A stretch of DNA of 64,000 bases. Origin: JAPLKB01 sp964429485 (GTDB taxonomy: Bacteria; Desulfobacterota; Syntrophorhabdia; Syntrophorhabdales; Syntrophorhabdaceae). Within the stretch, counting starts at the first letter, position 1, and each line of letters begins with the position of its first letter. Made by a program: the position numbers and the translations under genes. The stretch is taken from the NCBI GenBank assembly GCA_964429485.1, contig CAYSBW010000001.1, positions 62,001-126,000 of the forward strand, given 5' to 3'. The notes under the pieces are model-generated. The model did not search any database. It worked only from the letters and a program-made list of their open reading frames with translations, and was not told the DNA's origin. Of the stretch, positions 26,027-34,162 are shown piece after piece.

Positions 26027-26245
26027 TCAGCATAAATCAATGCGGTTATATTCGTCCATATTCCAGCAAGATCGAAAAAAATCGCAATCTTTGCACCTGT
26101 CAGTTTTATGTTGTTCAATAAGGTATTGTTTACCTGACATTTTTGTAATGTTATTTCTTGTCATCTCAACAATACATAGCGGATCCTTTGACTTGCAGCC
26201 ATGTTTGTTATCGCAATTAATACAGTACCCTTTTTTTGGTTTGAT
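26027..26245 (-). CDS. Cys-rich mini-protein, probable ATC start
   Basis: A 72-codon frame with eight cysteines: YCINCDNKHGCKSKDPLC near the N-terminus and DRCKDCDFFRSCW plus a final Cys near the C-terminus. The paired CxxC-x5-C arrangements suggest zinc or iron-sulfur binding. The frame has no ATG/GTG/TTG before the first cluster; a TAA closes it at 26258-26260. ATC at 26245-26243 lies five bases after GTAGGAG, so ATC initiation is the simplest reading. The first internal ATG (codon 28 from the ATC) would lose the first cluster. It runs in the same direction as the cyclase-like gene, 47 bases ahead of it. Function unknown. Confidence 0.55.
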   Translation of the reverse strand: MKPKKGYCINCDNKHGCKSKDPLCIVEMTRNNITKMSGKQYLIEQHKTDRCKDCDFFRSCWNMDEYNRIDLC

Positions 26246-26517
26246 ATGAACTCCTACTTAAAAATAGCTGAAATACAATGATTATTGCAATATAATTTAT
26301 ACCATGATGCCTCATTGATATATTTACATCAGGCCCTGAGAATGTCAACCCTTTAGCGTGCTTTACAATTGAAACAGCAAGGTATTTCTAATGCCATGAA
26401 GGTATTTTATTGTTTGTTAGTGAGCCGGGTATTTTATCTCTGATTTGCCATTTACTGCGGTTTCATCTGTCAGATCAGATTGTCTCGGAGAGTTTTTCTG
26501 AAAGAAAGATAGAAGAA

Positions 26518-26535
26518 GGCGGCTTAAAAGCCGCC
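26518..26535 (-). terminator. Terminator of the dehydratase gene
   Basis: GGCGGCTT and AAGCCGCC form a GC-rich perfect inverted repeat. It begins 22 bases after the stop of the minus-strand dehydratase gene and is followed on that strand by T-rich DNA (TTCTTCTATCTTTCTTT). The remaining stretch 26261-26517 is AT-rich and shows no gene. Confidence 0.7.
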
Positions 26536-26557
26536 TCCATAAGGTCAATCTATACTG

Positions 26558-27994
26558 TTAATCTTTTATTCCTGCAAGTCTCTTTGCAGCTTTTTTCTTG
26601 CTTTGTGTATCTGTTTCACGGAAAATAGTTACACGATGTGCTTCAGGTGAACCTCCGCCATGTATGTCTGAAATCGTGTCAGCGCTTTCCATGGCCAGTT
26701 TTTCTACGAGTCTGTACATTTTTACCCGGTTTTCAACGGGTACACTGTCAACTCCTTTCAAATATTTTTTCAGGAGATCACCTATTTCAGGATTTGCAAA
26801 ATCTTTGTCGGAAGGTAAATCTGCCACAAAACCACCGCAGACATCTATCATGAGTCTTGTAGCCTCGGCCATTTCCTTGCCTTCATGAATTTTTGAGGCA
26901 TTAGCTAGGACTGTATCAATAAAGTATGCCCCTGAAGGTTGTTTCTTACCTTCATATGATGATGCGAGACAACATGCATATAGGGTTTCAGCTCTGTGAA
27001 TCATGTCTATTACTTTCTGTTTGAGATGACCTGCTTTTGTGGTTCCGTTGTAGTCCATCATTGTAAGAGCTGCTCCGGTCATGCAGTCAATTTTTCCGGA
27101 CTTGCAACCGCCGTGGCTCTGGCGATGGAAAGAAGAAAACTTAATAACCATTTCAGAAGCAAATTCTGTTTCACCACACATGAATACACGTTCCCATGGA
27201 ACAAAAACATTGTTAAAAATCAATGTGGGGCAGTATTTTGAGTAGTAAATGTTGCCAATATCGCATCCATCCAGCTCGCGCATATCAAGACTGGATCTTC
27301 CAACAACGTGAATAAGCCCTTCTGTATCTGACGGGATAGCAAAGGCTATTGAATAATCTTTATCAGCCTTACCCATTGCTCTTGTGGGAATCACGATAAT
27401 TTCATGGGAAGAAAGAGATCCGGTTTGATGTGCCTTTGCGCCACGGACAACAATACCGTCATCCCTTTTTTCTACAATGTGAAGAAACATGTCCTTATCG
27501 ACCTGTTCGCTGGGGTTTAAGGAACGATCGCCTTTAACATCCGTTACGCCTGCATTTCCTGTGAGGTCGTTCTTCTGCATATGTTTGAGAAATTCGATGA
27601 AATTCTTATTATAATTTGTTCCATATTTCTTGTCTATGTCATAGGTCACTATTGCAAGAGTTGACAGACAATCAAGTCCTGTGCATCTCTGATGGCATGT
27701 TCCTACATAATTGGCCACCATTCTGTTTATTTTTACTCTTGCAACGAGGTCTTCAACACTTGCTGGGGGCAATGTAAAACGGCTTACAGATTCGTTGATA
27801 AGAGGACTTACAGTAGTCATAAGGTCTTGGTGTTCAGGTTTATTGGCCAGTTCATAGGTTGCTCCTGTTGCTTCTATCCCGGCACGCAGGCGCGGGTTGT
27901 CTACAATATTAGTAAGACGTTCCCCGAACATATATGCTGTAGGCTTCAATGCCCTTATTGATTCAATATACTCTTCCTTCGTTTTTAGAGCCAT
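26558..27994 (-). CDS. abfD: 4-Hydroxybutyryl-CoA dehydratase-type flavo-iron-sulfur enzyme
   Basis: A 478-residue member of the 4-hydroxyphenylacetate 3-hydroxylase/4-hydroxybutyryl-CoA dehydratase family. The iron-sulfur ligands of the dehydratase branch are present: C100 and C104 (GTCHQRCTGLD) and H290 and C297 (FHRQSHGGC), matching C99, C103, H292 and C299 of the Clostridium aminobutyricum enzyme. That enzyme converts 4-hydroxybutyryl-CoA to crotonyl-CoA by a radical route using FAD and [4Fe-4S] and is oxygen-sensitive. Monooxygenase members lack these ligands. GGAGG precedes the ATG by nine bases. A GntR regulator gene is directly upstream. Acyl-CoA synthetase and aldehyde dehydrogenase genes run divergently, which suggests a C4 or hydroxyacyl-CoA route. 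The exact substrate is not proven. Confidence 0.85.
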   Translation of the reverse strand: MALKTKEEYIESIRALKPTAYMFGERLTNIVDNPRLRAGIEATGATYELANKPEHQDLMTTVSPLINESVSRFTLPPASVEDLVARVKINRMVANYVGTCHQRCTGLDCLSTLAIVTYDIDKKYGTNYNKNFIEFLKHMQKNDLTGNAGVTDVKGDRSLNPSEQVDKDMFLHIVEKRDDGIVVRGAKAHQTGSLSSHEIIVIPTRAMGKADKDYSIAFAIPSDTEGLIHVVGRSSLDMRELDGCDIGNIYYSKYCPTLIFNNVFVPWERVFMCGETEFASEMVIKFSSFHRQSHGGCKSGKIDCMTGAALTMMDYNGTTKAGHLKQKVIDMIHRAETLYACCLASSYEGKKQPSGAYFIDTVLANASKIHEGKEMAEATRLMIDVCGGFVADLPSDKDFANPEIGDLLKKYLKGVDSVPVENRVKMYRLVEKLAMESADTISDIHGGGSPEAHRVTIFRETDTQSKKKAAKRLAGIKD

Positions 27995-28064
27995 AATACG
28001 CTACCTCCTTTGTTTTTGGATATTTAGAATATTCAGAAATAAATTCGACCCTTGTTCCAGGGTT

Positions 28065-28766
28065 TCAGAAATCCGATTGTTCCTGCTCTGCAAGCATTTT
28101 CTTAACGCTTGATAGCACCTGTACTTTCACATTGGTAATATGGTTTTTAAGAACTGTCTGAGCATGCTCCAGGCTTCTTAAAGAGATGGCATCATATATT
28201 TCCTGATGGGCCTGATCGGTTGATATTAGTGATGACATTGGAAGGTAATTGCCACCGTATTTAAGAAATAACATTTCGAAGACGTTCTGTAATACCCTTA
28301 TCTGTGTGCCTTTTCCTGAAAGAGAGGCAAGAGTCATATGAAATTCTCTATTTTTGAAAAGCCTTTCCTTTAAATAAAATTCCCTTTCTGCTGACAGATG
28401 GGCCTCAAGAGCTGCTTTTAGTTCTGATAATCCCTTCTTGTTAATATTTTGCATGGTTGCTGAAATTAGTGAAGGTTCAATCAGCTCCCGGAGTTCATAA
28501 AGTTCTTCTAATTCCTGAAGGCTGAAAGGTGCCATTGAATAGCCACGGTTCGGTTCATGATGGACAAATCCCTGTAATTCAAGCCATTTAAGTGCCTGAA
28601 TTATTGGAGTAGGGCTTAATTGTAGCTTTTCGGCAAGATCACGATATGCTATCTTCTGGCCCGGCGCAAGTTCTTTGCTGTAGAGCATACGACGAATACC
28701 TTGATAGGCTATTAGACTGCTGTCTTCCTGTGATTTAGGTTTGTCAATTATTTTTTTCCGTGTCAT
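28065..28766 (-). CDS. GntR-family transcriptional regulator (FadR/FCD subfamily)
   Basis: A 233-residue DNA-binding regulator. The winged helix occupies residues 18-80 (AYQGIRRMLYSKELAPGQKI, then YRDLAEKLQLSPTPIIQALKWLE). The helical FCD ligand-binding domain follows (ELEELYELRELIEPSLI, REFHMTLASLSG, DQAHQEIYDAISL). FCD regulators sense organic acids or acyl-CoA-type metabolites. It lies between the dehydratase gene, 70 bases downstream on the same strand, and the divergent SucC/SucD-like genes, so it probably controls one or both. Candidate operators in the divergent gap are listed separately. Confidence 0.92.
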   Translation of the reverse strand: MTRKKIIDKPKSQEDSSLIAYQGIRRMLYSKELAPGQKIAYRDLAEKLQLSPTPIIQALKWLELQGFVHHEPNRGYSMAPFSLQELEELYELRELIEPSLISATMQNINKKGLSELKAALEAHLSAEREFYLKERLFKNREFHMTLASLSGKGTQIRVLQNVFEMLFLKYGGNYLPMSSLISTDQAHQEIYDAISLRSLEHAQTVLKNHITNVKVQVLSSVKKMLAEQEQSDF

Positions 28767-28893
28767 GCAAAAATTTACATCAATTAAATTAAATTTGCAA
28801 TCAAATTTTTAAATTAAATGTATTTGTACTGTAATATTATAATTGTCAAAAATAATATATTAAAAAAAGTTTTAAATTCTTTCAAAAAACAGG

Positions 28894-28910
28894 TTGGTTT
28901 AATAATCCAA
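28894..28910. promoter_or_regulatory. Near-perfect palindrome in the divergent control region
   Basis: TTGGTTTAATAATCCAA is a 17-base palindrome with a single mismatched pair. It lies about 130 bases upstream of the GntR regulator gene, in the 485-base gap shared with the SucC-like gene. Its size suits a dimeric GntR protein. The rest of the gap (28767-29251) is very AT-rich and shows no gene. Confidence 0.35.
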
Positions 28911-29070
28911 AATATAATCAGAAATACAATTATTATTTTATTGACTTCATGATAGTGCGATTTTATACTTTTCTTTTGACAAAGTTTTATATTAAAAGAT
29001 AATAATTTTTTACAGGAAAGCAGTTATTTTTTAATAAACTGTCATAATTTGGATTAAAGTCGGTTTTATC

Positions 29071-29083
29071 CTGTTTACAACAG
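29071..29083. promoter_or_regulatory. Second palindrome before the SucC-like gene
   Basis: CTGTT-TAC-AACAG has perfect five-base arms and lies 169 bases upstream of the SucC-like start. It could be a second operator. Arms this short can arise by chance. Confidence 0.25.
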
Positions 29084-29251
29084 TTGATTTCTTTAGTTTG
29101 TTAAGTAATATACGAATCTTTCCGGAGCTTATTTTTTGTTTTATATCTTTGCCGAATCCGTGTTTACTGAAAAGCTATTGATATTTTTTTTAGAAAAGAT
29201 TGATGTGATAATTTTTGTTTTAAAATTAAAATATAAGGAACAAAAAGACTT

Positions 29252-30394
29252 ATGAGACTCCATGAATATGAGGCATTGGATATTTTTGAACAGAACGGCA
29301 TTCCCGTTCCGCGGCGGGGTGTTGCAGAGAGTATGCATGAAGCTCTTCATCTGGCAGGAGAGATAGGTTATCCGGTTATGCTTAAGGCACAGGTTCTTGT
29401 CGGTGGCCGTGGTCTTGCAGGAGGTATCAAGACGGCATCTACACCGGATGAACTGAAAGAGATGGCAGAGGCTTTGCTTGGTGCAGAGATTAAGGGTCTG
29501 CCTGTTAGAAAGATTCTTGTCTGTGAGAAGGTAGAAGTTTTAAAAGAGTTGTATCTGGGCTTTACCGTAGATGGATATTCAGGAAAACCTGTTATAGTGG
29601 CCAGCACTGAAGGCGGTATGCTCATAGAAGAAACAGCGAGAACATCGCCGGAAAAAATTGCTGCAATCCACATTGACCCTTATTTTGGATATTACCCCTA
29701 TTTGTCACGTGCTTTTTTGAGAATGTTGGGACTGAAACAGAACCTTATTACTGTATGGACAGATGTTATCAGTCAGTTGTACAACGTTGCAATGCGTTAC
29801 GAAGCTCTGATATGTGAAATCAACCCTCTTGTTGTCCTGCCTAACGGTGGGCTAATAGCTGTTGACGCTGTACTGGAGGTTGATGACTCTGCTTTGTCGA
29901 GAATCCGTTTGCCCCTTCCTGACCGGATTGACAGGATTGAAAATCCCCTTGAACGAAGAGGCAGGGAAATAGGAGTCAGTTATGTTGACCTTGACGGAGA
30001 TATAGGGCTTATTTCTTCAGGAGCAGGCCTTGGTATGGCATCTATGGATATTATAGGCGAAAGGATGCGACCTGCCAACTTTCTTGAAACCGGTGGCGGA
30101 ATTACAGCTGATCTTCTTTATCGTTGTATGGAACTGATCATGATGAAACCCGGACTCAGGGCTATATTCATTAATGTTTACGGCGGTATAAATCCTATTC
30201 ATGAAGGTGCTAAAGGAATAGTGCGTTATATAGAGGAACACAATTTAAAAATTCCAATTGTTGCTAAAGCTCTTGGAAACCGACAGGAAGAGACCTGGGA
30301 AATTTTTCGCTCAGCAGGAGTACATGTAGTCACTGAAGTGGCAACTGAAAGGGCAATCGATAAGCTTTACGAACTTGTCGGGAGTGGTAATTAG
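29252..30394 (+). CDS. ADP-forming acyl-CoA synthetase beta subunit (SucC-like)
   Basis: A 380-residue ATP-grasp subunit like succinyl-CoA synthetase beta. MRLHEYEALDIFEQNGIPVP, KAQVLVGGRGLAGGIK (nucleotide binding) and ICEINPLVVLPNG are in the first half. GLISSGAGLGMASMDII, NFLETGGGITADLL and INVYGGINP are in the ligase domain. The pair with the next gene couples acyl-CoA hydrolysis to ATP formation, or the reverse. Sequence departs from housekeeping SucC in many places (for example FGYYPYLSRAFLRML), so the acid may not be succinate. AAGGAA lies about twelve bases before the ATG. The gap to the alpha subunit gene is 79 bases. Confidence 0.88.
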   Translation: MRLHEYEALDIFEQNGIPVPRRGVAESMHEALHLAGEIGYPVMLKAQVLVGGRGLAGGIKTASTPDELKEMAEALLGAEIKGLPVRKILVCEKVEVLKELYLGFTVDGYSGKPVIVASTEGGMLIEETARTSPEKIAAIHIDPYFGYYPYLSRAFLRMLGLKQNLITVWTDVISQLYNVAMRYEALICEINPLVVLPNGGLIAVDAVLEVDDSALSRIRLPLPDRIDRIENPLERRGREIGVSYVDLDGDIGLISSGAGLGMASMDIIGERMRPANFLETGGGITADLLYRCMELIMMKPGLRAIFINVYGGINPIHEGAKGIVRYIEEHNLKIPIVAKALGNRQEETWEIFRSAGVHVVTEVATERAIDKLYELVGSGN

Positions 30395-30473
30395 TGGTTT
30401 TTGTCCTTTTTATTACATGTTCTGATGCAGTTGATATTTTATTTAAAGACAAAAGTTATATCGAGGTTTGCCC

Positions 30474-31346
30474 ATGAGTATATTGATGAATGATACCACC
30501 CGTGTTCTTGTACAGGGTATTACCGGTCGTATCGGAAGTGCCCAGACACACTGGATGCTTCAATACGGGACAAGAGTTGTTGGTGGAGTAACTCCTGGTA
30601 AAGGAGGAACTAAAGTTGAGGGCCTTCCTGTTTTTGACAGTATTGATGAAGCTGTTAGAGAAACAGGGGCTAATGCATCGGTCTTTTTTGTTCCTGCAGC
30701 TTTTGTTCTCGATGCTTTTCTGGAAACCATTGATGCAGGCATTAAACTTCTTGTTATTGTTCCTGAACACATTCCTGTCCAGGATGTTATAAAGATGAGA
30801 AAATATGCCATTGAAAAAAATATTTTTGCATTAGGACCAACAACCCCGGGTATACTTGTTCCGGGTAAGGGCAAAATGGGAATTATGCCTGCTTCACTGT
30901 TTGCACCGGGTCGTGTAGGGATTATTTCCCGTAGCGGCACACTTTCATATGAATTTGCAGGGATTCTTTCTGAAGCCCATGTTGGACAGAGCACTGTTGT
31001 AGGAATGGGAGCAGATCCGGTTGTTCTGAGAAATCTTGCAGATATTCTTGAGCTTTTTCAGGAGGATGAGGGCACTGATGCAGTGATTATAGTTGGAGAA
31101 GTAGGCGGAGAGCAAGAAGAGAAAGCAGCCGGATTTATTTCCAGAAGAATGACAAAGCCTGTTGCAGCCTATATCACAGGCAGATATTCACCTCAGGGAA
31201 AGCGTATGGGACATGCAGGCGCTATTGTAAGGGGTACATCAGGTACTGTAGCAGGTAAACATGATGCATTGCGTGAAGCAGGGGTGGAAGTGCTTGAAAG
31301 TCCTGTATATGTGGCGCAGTGGGCGAAAAAACATAATCTTAAATAA
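30474..31346 (+). CDS. ADP-forming acyl-CoA synthetase alpha subunit (SucD-like)
   Basis: A 290-residue partner of the upstream beta subunit. The CoA-binding Rossmann part has VLVQGITGRIGSAQTHWML and VVGGVTPGKGGTKVEGLPVF. The phosphohistidine is His247 in KRMGHAGAIV. GPTTPGILVPGKGKMGIMP and ISRSGTLSYE are standard SucD motifs. ATG 30474 is chosen over an in-frame TTG at 30468 because GAGG lies eight bases upstream. Together with the dehydratase and aldehyde dehydrogenase genes nearby it may serve energy conservation from a dicarboxylic or hydroxy acid. The housekeeping succinyl-CoA synthetase could also be this pair; I cannot tell without its relatives. Confidence 0.88.
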   Translation: MSILMNDTTRVLVQGITGRIGSAQTHWMLQYGTRVVGGVTPGKGGTKVEGLPVFDSIDEAVRETGANASVFFVPAAFVLDAFLETIDAGIKLLVIVPEHIPVQDVIKMRKYAIEKNIFALGPTTPGILVPGKGKMGIMPASLFAPGRVGIISRSGTLSYEFAGILSEAHVGQSTVVGMGADPVVLRNLADILELFQEDEGTDAVIIVGEVGGEQEEKAAGFISRRMTKPVAAYITGRYSPQGKRMGHAGAIVRGTSGTVAGKHDALREAGVEVLESPVYVAQWAKKHNLK

Positions 31347-31795
31347 CTGATTTTGATCTCGTATTTATCTGTAAATTCTAAATATTTGTTCAGGGTAAAG
31401 CCCTCTGTAGAAAAATACAAAATAATGGTCTAGAACCGTTAATTATGTATTTATTCTCAAGGTGAAACCATTTAATTTTCAGCAAAAGCCTATCCTTTGG
31501 CTACAAATGTAAAGTTAAGATTCTATTGATTTTAATAATCTAATCTAAATACCTTTTCAAGAAATTATATAAGATATATATCTGTTAATTTGTCATAGGG
31601 TTATGTTAATTTTCTGTTTCCTACTTATTTTCTTTACTCCTGTATGGTCAGTCTGAGGCCACTGTTTCCAATACATCTGAAGCTTTAATAAAGCATTTTT
31701 TATGTAATGAAAATCAATAAATTCTTAAACTGTGAAGAGTGAAAGAATTGTGATATATTATTTCTATCCTGATTATTATGGAGGTAAATAGGAAT
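31347..31795. other. Non-coding gap, no feature recognised
   Basis: This AT-rich stretch of about 450 bases separates the SucD-like gene from the nitroreductase gene. Only small imperfect hairpins are visible (AGGG-TAAAG-CCCT near 31392 and AGCC/GGCT near 31486). I found no open frame with a ribosome site and no consensus promoter I would defend. Confidence 0.5.
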
Positions 31796-32449
31796 ATGGA
31801 ATTAAATGATGTTATACAGGGGAGAAAAAGTATACGGGCCTTCAAACCGGATGCTGTCAAGAAAGAAAAGATAGAGGAAATACTGAAAATTGTACTTGAT
31901 GCACCTTCTGCGATTAATTTGCAACCATGGGAGTTTATCGTAGTTACAGGCGAGGAAAAGGCAAGATTGAGCAGAAAACTTATAAAAGCCTACAGGGAAA
32001 AACAAATTTCATGCAGCCCCGGAAATGTTAAGCCTCTTTCTGATACTTTCAGCAGGAGAGGTGTTGAATCATTCAAATTGATGAATCCCTTTCTTGAAGA
32101 GACAGGCCAGGATTTTAACACTTTTGTCAACGAAGGCAGTTGTAATTTTTATGGTGCTCCTGTTGCAGTTATCCTCTGTCTCGATAATGCTTTTTCCAAA
32201 GCCCGCCTTGTGGATATCGGGATTATTCTGGGATTTTTTACACTTGTTGCATATGATGCAGGTTTAAATACCTGTCCGATAGGTCTGATCAATGCATATG
32301 AAGATGAGATAAAAGAGGTTCTTGACATACCGGACAACAAGGATGTTGTTATAGGTATTGCCCTTGGTTATCCTGATCCTGATAGTCCGGTGAACAGATT
32401 CAAGTCTCCAAGAGAAGGTATTGAAAGTTTTGTCAGATGGGTTGAATAA
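31796..32449 (+). CDS. Nitroreductase-family FMN protein
   Basis: A 217-residue flavoprotein of the nitroreductase superfamily. The FMN-binding start is DVIQGRKSIRAFKPDAVKKE, then APSAINLQPWEFIVVTG. The second FMN segment is DIGIILGFFTLVAYDAGLNTCPIGL, followed by VVIGIALGYPDP. Members reduce nitro groups, quinones or enones with NAD(P)H, and some act on acyl-CoA-type substrates in anaerobes. ATG 31796 is preferred to ATG 31778 because GGAGG (31780-31784) overlaps the earlier codon and fits the later one. The gene sits between the acyl-CoA synthetase and the aldehyde dehydrogenase, so it may belong to the same pathway. Substrate unknown. Confidence 0.9.
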   Translation: MELNDVIQGRKSIRAFKPDAVKKEKIEEILKIVLDAPSAINLQPWEFIVVTGEEKARLSRKLIKAYREKQISCSPGNVKPLSDTFSRRGVESFKLMNPFLEETGQDFNTFVNEGSCNFYGAPVAVILCLDNAFSKARLVDIGIILGFFTLVAYDAGLNTCPIGLINAYEDEIKEVLDIPDNKDVVIGIALGYPDPDSPVNRFKSPREGIESFVRWVE

Positions 32450-32477
32450 CTTTTAATTACAAAAAAAGGAGGTGAAT

Positions 32478-32573
32478 ATCATAGGAATATTGCTCAATAT
32501 GTTCAGTATTTTTTCTCAAAAATTCCAGCAAAGGAGGGTTCAGGATGCCAAGAGAATACAAGATGTATATTAA
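32478..32573 (+). other. Possible leader ORF overlapping the aldehyde dehydrogenase start
   Basis: AAAAGGAGG (32464-32472) is a near-perfect ribosome site but no ATG follows at a normal distance. An open frame downstream reads ATC (32478, spacing 5), ATA (32481, spacing 8), TTG (32490) and ATG (32499), then a short hydrophobic and basic peptide (LLNMFSIFSQKFQQRR) and a TAA at 32571, inside the dehydrogenase gene in another frame. It may be a leader peptide that couples translation, or chance. Confidence 0.25.
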
Positions 32574-34002
32574 TGGTGAGTGGGTGGATGCTCTTGACGG
32601 TAAAGTTTACGATGACTTCAACCCCTATACAGGTGAAGTATTTGCAAAGGTTCCTGCGGGTAAGAGGGCTGATGCAAAACGTGCTGTTGAGGCAGCTGTT
32701 GAGGCTTTTCCCTCATGGTCTCACGCATTGCCCATAGAACGTCAGACTCTATTTTTGAAAGCTGCTGATATCCTTGAAAAGAGACAAATGGAAATAGTTG
32801 AAATTCTTGCAGAAGAAACAGGCTGTACATTTGGTTTTGCCATGTTTCAGACAATGTTTACTCCAGGGCTGTTACGTGAAGCAGCAGCGCAGGTACACCA
32901 GCCGACAGGCGAAGTTATTCCTTCAGATACACCGGGTGCTTTTTTTATGGCAGTTCGACAGCCCGTAGGTGTAGTTGCCGGAATAGGGCCATGGAATGCT
33001 CCGCTTATACTATCTCTTCGTTCTATATGCATGCCTATTGCCTATGGAAATACAACCGTTCTCAAACCTTCCACAGAAGCTGCTGTGGCAGGTGGAGTTA
33101 TATTTGCAGAGATATTCCATGAAGCAGGCTTTCCAAAGGGTGTTTTGAATCTTGTTACTAACGCACCTGGAGGGAGTGATGAAATAGGAGATGAATTTGT
33201 TGAGCATCCCAAGGTTCGTCGTATCAATCTTACAGGTTCAAGTGCAGTTGGACGTCAACTTGCAGAAAAAGCAGGTCGACATTTAAAACGTGTTGCCCTG
33301 GAGCTTGGAGGGCAGAATCCGCTGCTTATCCTGAAAGATGCAGATATTGATGCTGCCGTAAATGCTGCTGCATTTGGCGCCTTCCTTCATCAGGGACAGA
33401 TATGTATGTCAACCCGCAGGATTATTGTGGAAAAACCGGTTGCAAAGGAATTTATCGATAAATTTGTCAAAAAAGTTTCTACTTTTAAAGTAGGCAACCC
33501 TAAAGAGCCTGATACCATTATCGGGCCAATCATCAACAAACACCAATTTGAACAGGTTAAAAATAATGTTGAAGCTGCTGTGAGAGATGGTGCAAAGATA
33601 CTCTATGGAGGCAAATCCGAAGGACTCTGTTATTATCCTACGATACTGACAAATGTGAAACCAGAAACTGATTTTTCCTGCGAAGAAACTTTCGGTCCTG
33701 TAGTTTCCATAATAGAGGTTGACAATACCGAAGAAGCAATAGCAGTTGCAAATGATACCATGTATGGGCTTTCATCTGCTGTTTTTACAAATGATATGGC
33801 AAAAGGTCTGGCAGTTGCTGAACGTATTGAATCCGGAATAGTTCATATCAATGATCAGACAGTACATGATGAACCCCAGGTACCTTTCGGCGGTGTAAAG
33901 AACAGTGGATGGGGACGGTTCGGTGGAAAAGCCGCACTGGAAGAATTTACGGAACTTCGCTGGATCAGTATGCAGCTTGAACCCCGTCAGTATCCCTTTT
34001 GA
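32545..34002 (+). CDS. NAD(P)-dependent aldehyde dehydrogenase
   Basis: A 485-residue ALDH superfamily enzyme that oxidises an aldehyde to the acid. Catalytic Cys287 is in LHQGQICMSTRR, general base Glu253 in ALELGGQNPL, and Asn151 in GPWNAPL. FFMAVRQPVGVVAGIGPWNA and the late PFGGVKNSGWGRFGGK are typical of the benzaldehyde/vanillin/salicylaldehyde-like branch, though succinate semialdehyde and similar substrates cannot be excluded. GGAGG lies seven bases before the ATG. The context (dehydratase, acyl-CoA synthetase, nitroreductase) fits a small acid-degradation cluster. A strong terminator follows the stop. Confidence 0.93.
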   Translation: MPREYKMYINGEWVDALDGKVYDDFNPYTGEVFAKVPAGKRADAKRAVEAAVEAFPSWSHALPIERQTLFLKAADILEKRQMEIVEILAEETGCTFGFAMFQTMFTPGLLREAAAQVHQPTGEVIPSDTPGAFFMAVRQPVGVVAGIGPWNAPLILSLRSICMPIAYGNTTVLKPSTEAAVAGGVIFAEIFHEAGFPKGVLNLVTNAPGGSDEIGDEFVEHPKVRRINLTGSSAVGRQLAEKAGRHLKRVALELGGQNPLLILKDADIDAAVNAAAFGAFLHQGQICMSTRRIIVEKPVAKEFIDKFVKKVSTFKVGNPKEPDTIIGPIINKHQFEQVKNNVEAAVRDGAKILYGGKSEGLCYYPTILTNVKPETDFSCEETFGPVVSIIEVDNTEEAIAVANDTMYGLSSAVFTNDMAKGLAVAERIESGIVHINDQTVHDEPQVPFGGVKNSGWGRFGGKAALEEFTELRWISMQLEPRQYPF

Positions 34003-34013
34003 TTTTTTATGAG

Positions 34014-34043
34014 GCCTGGGACAATCACAAGATTGCCCCAGGC
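34014..34043 (+). terminator. Terminator after the aldehyde dehydrogenase gene
   Basis: GCCTGGG-A-CAATC, loop ACAA, GATTG-C-CCCAGGC form a 12-pair hairpin with one internal mismatch, 11 bases after the stop codon. A run of seven T lies about ten bases beyond. It separates the catabolic cluster from htpX. Confidence 0.75.
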
Positions 34044-34162
34044 TATCAGCATATATTTTTTTATTAAGCTGTTTTTTTATTCCATGTTATGTGACCTGTC
34101 TTGATAAATATTAAACAATGCTTATATAATAGGAAATTGCATAAAGAATCGGGAGGTTTTTA

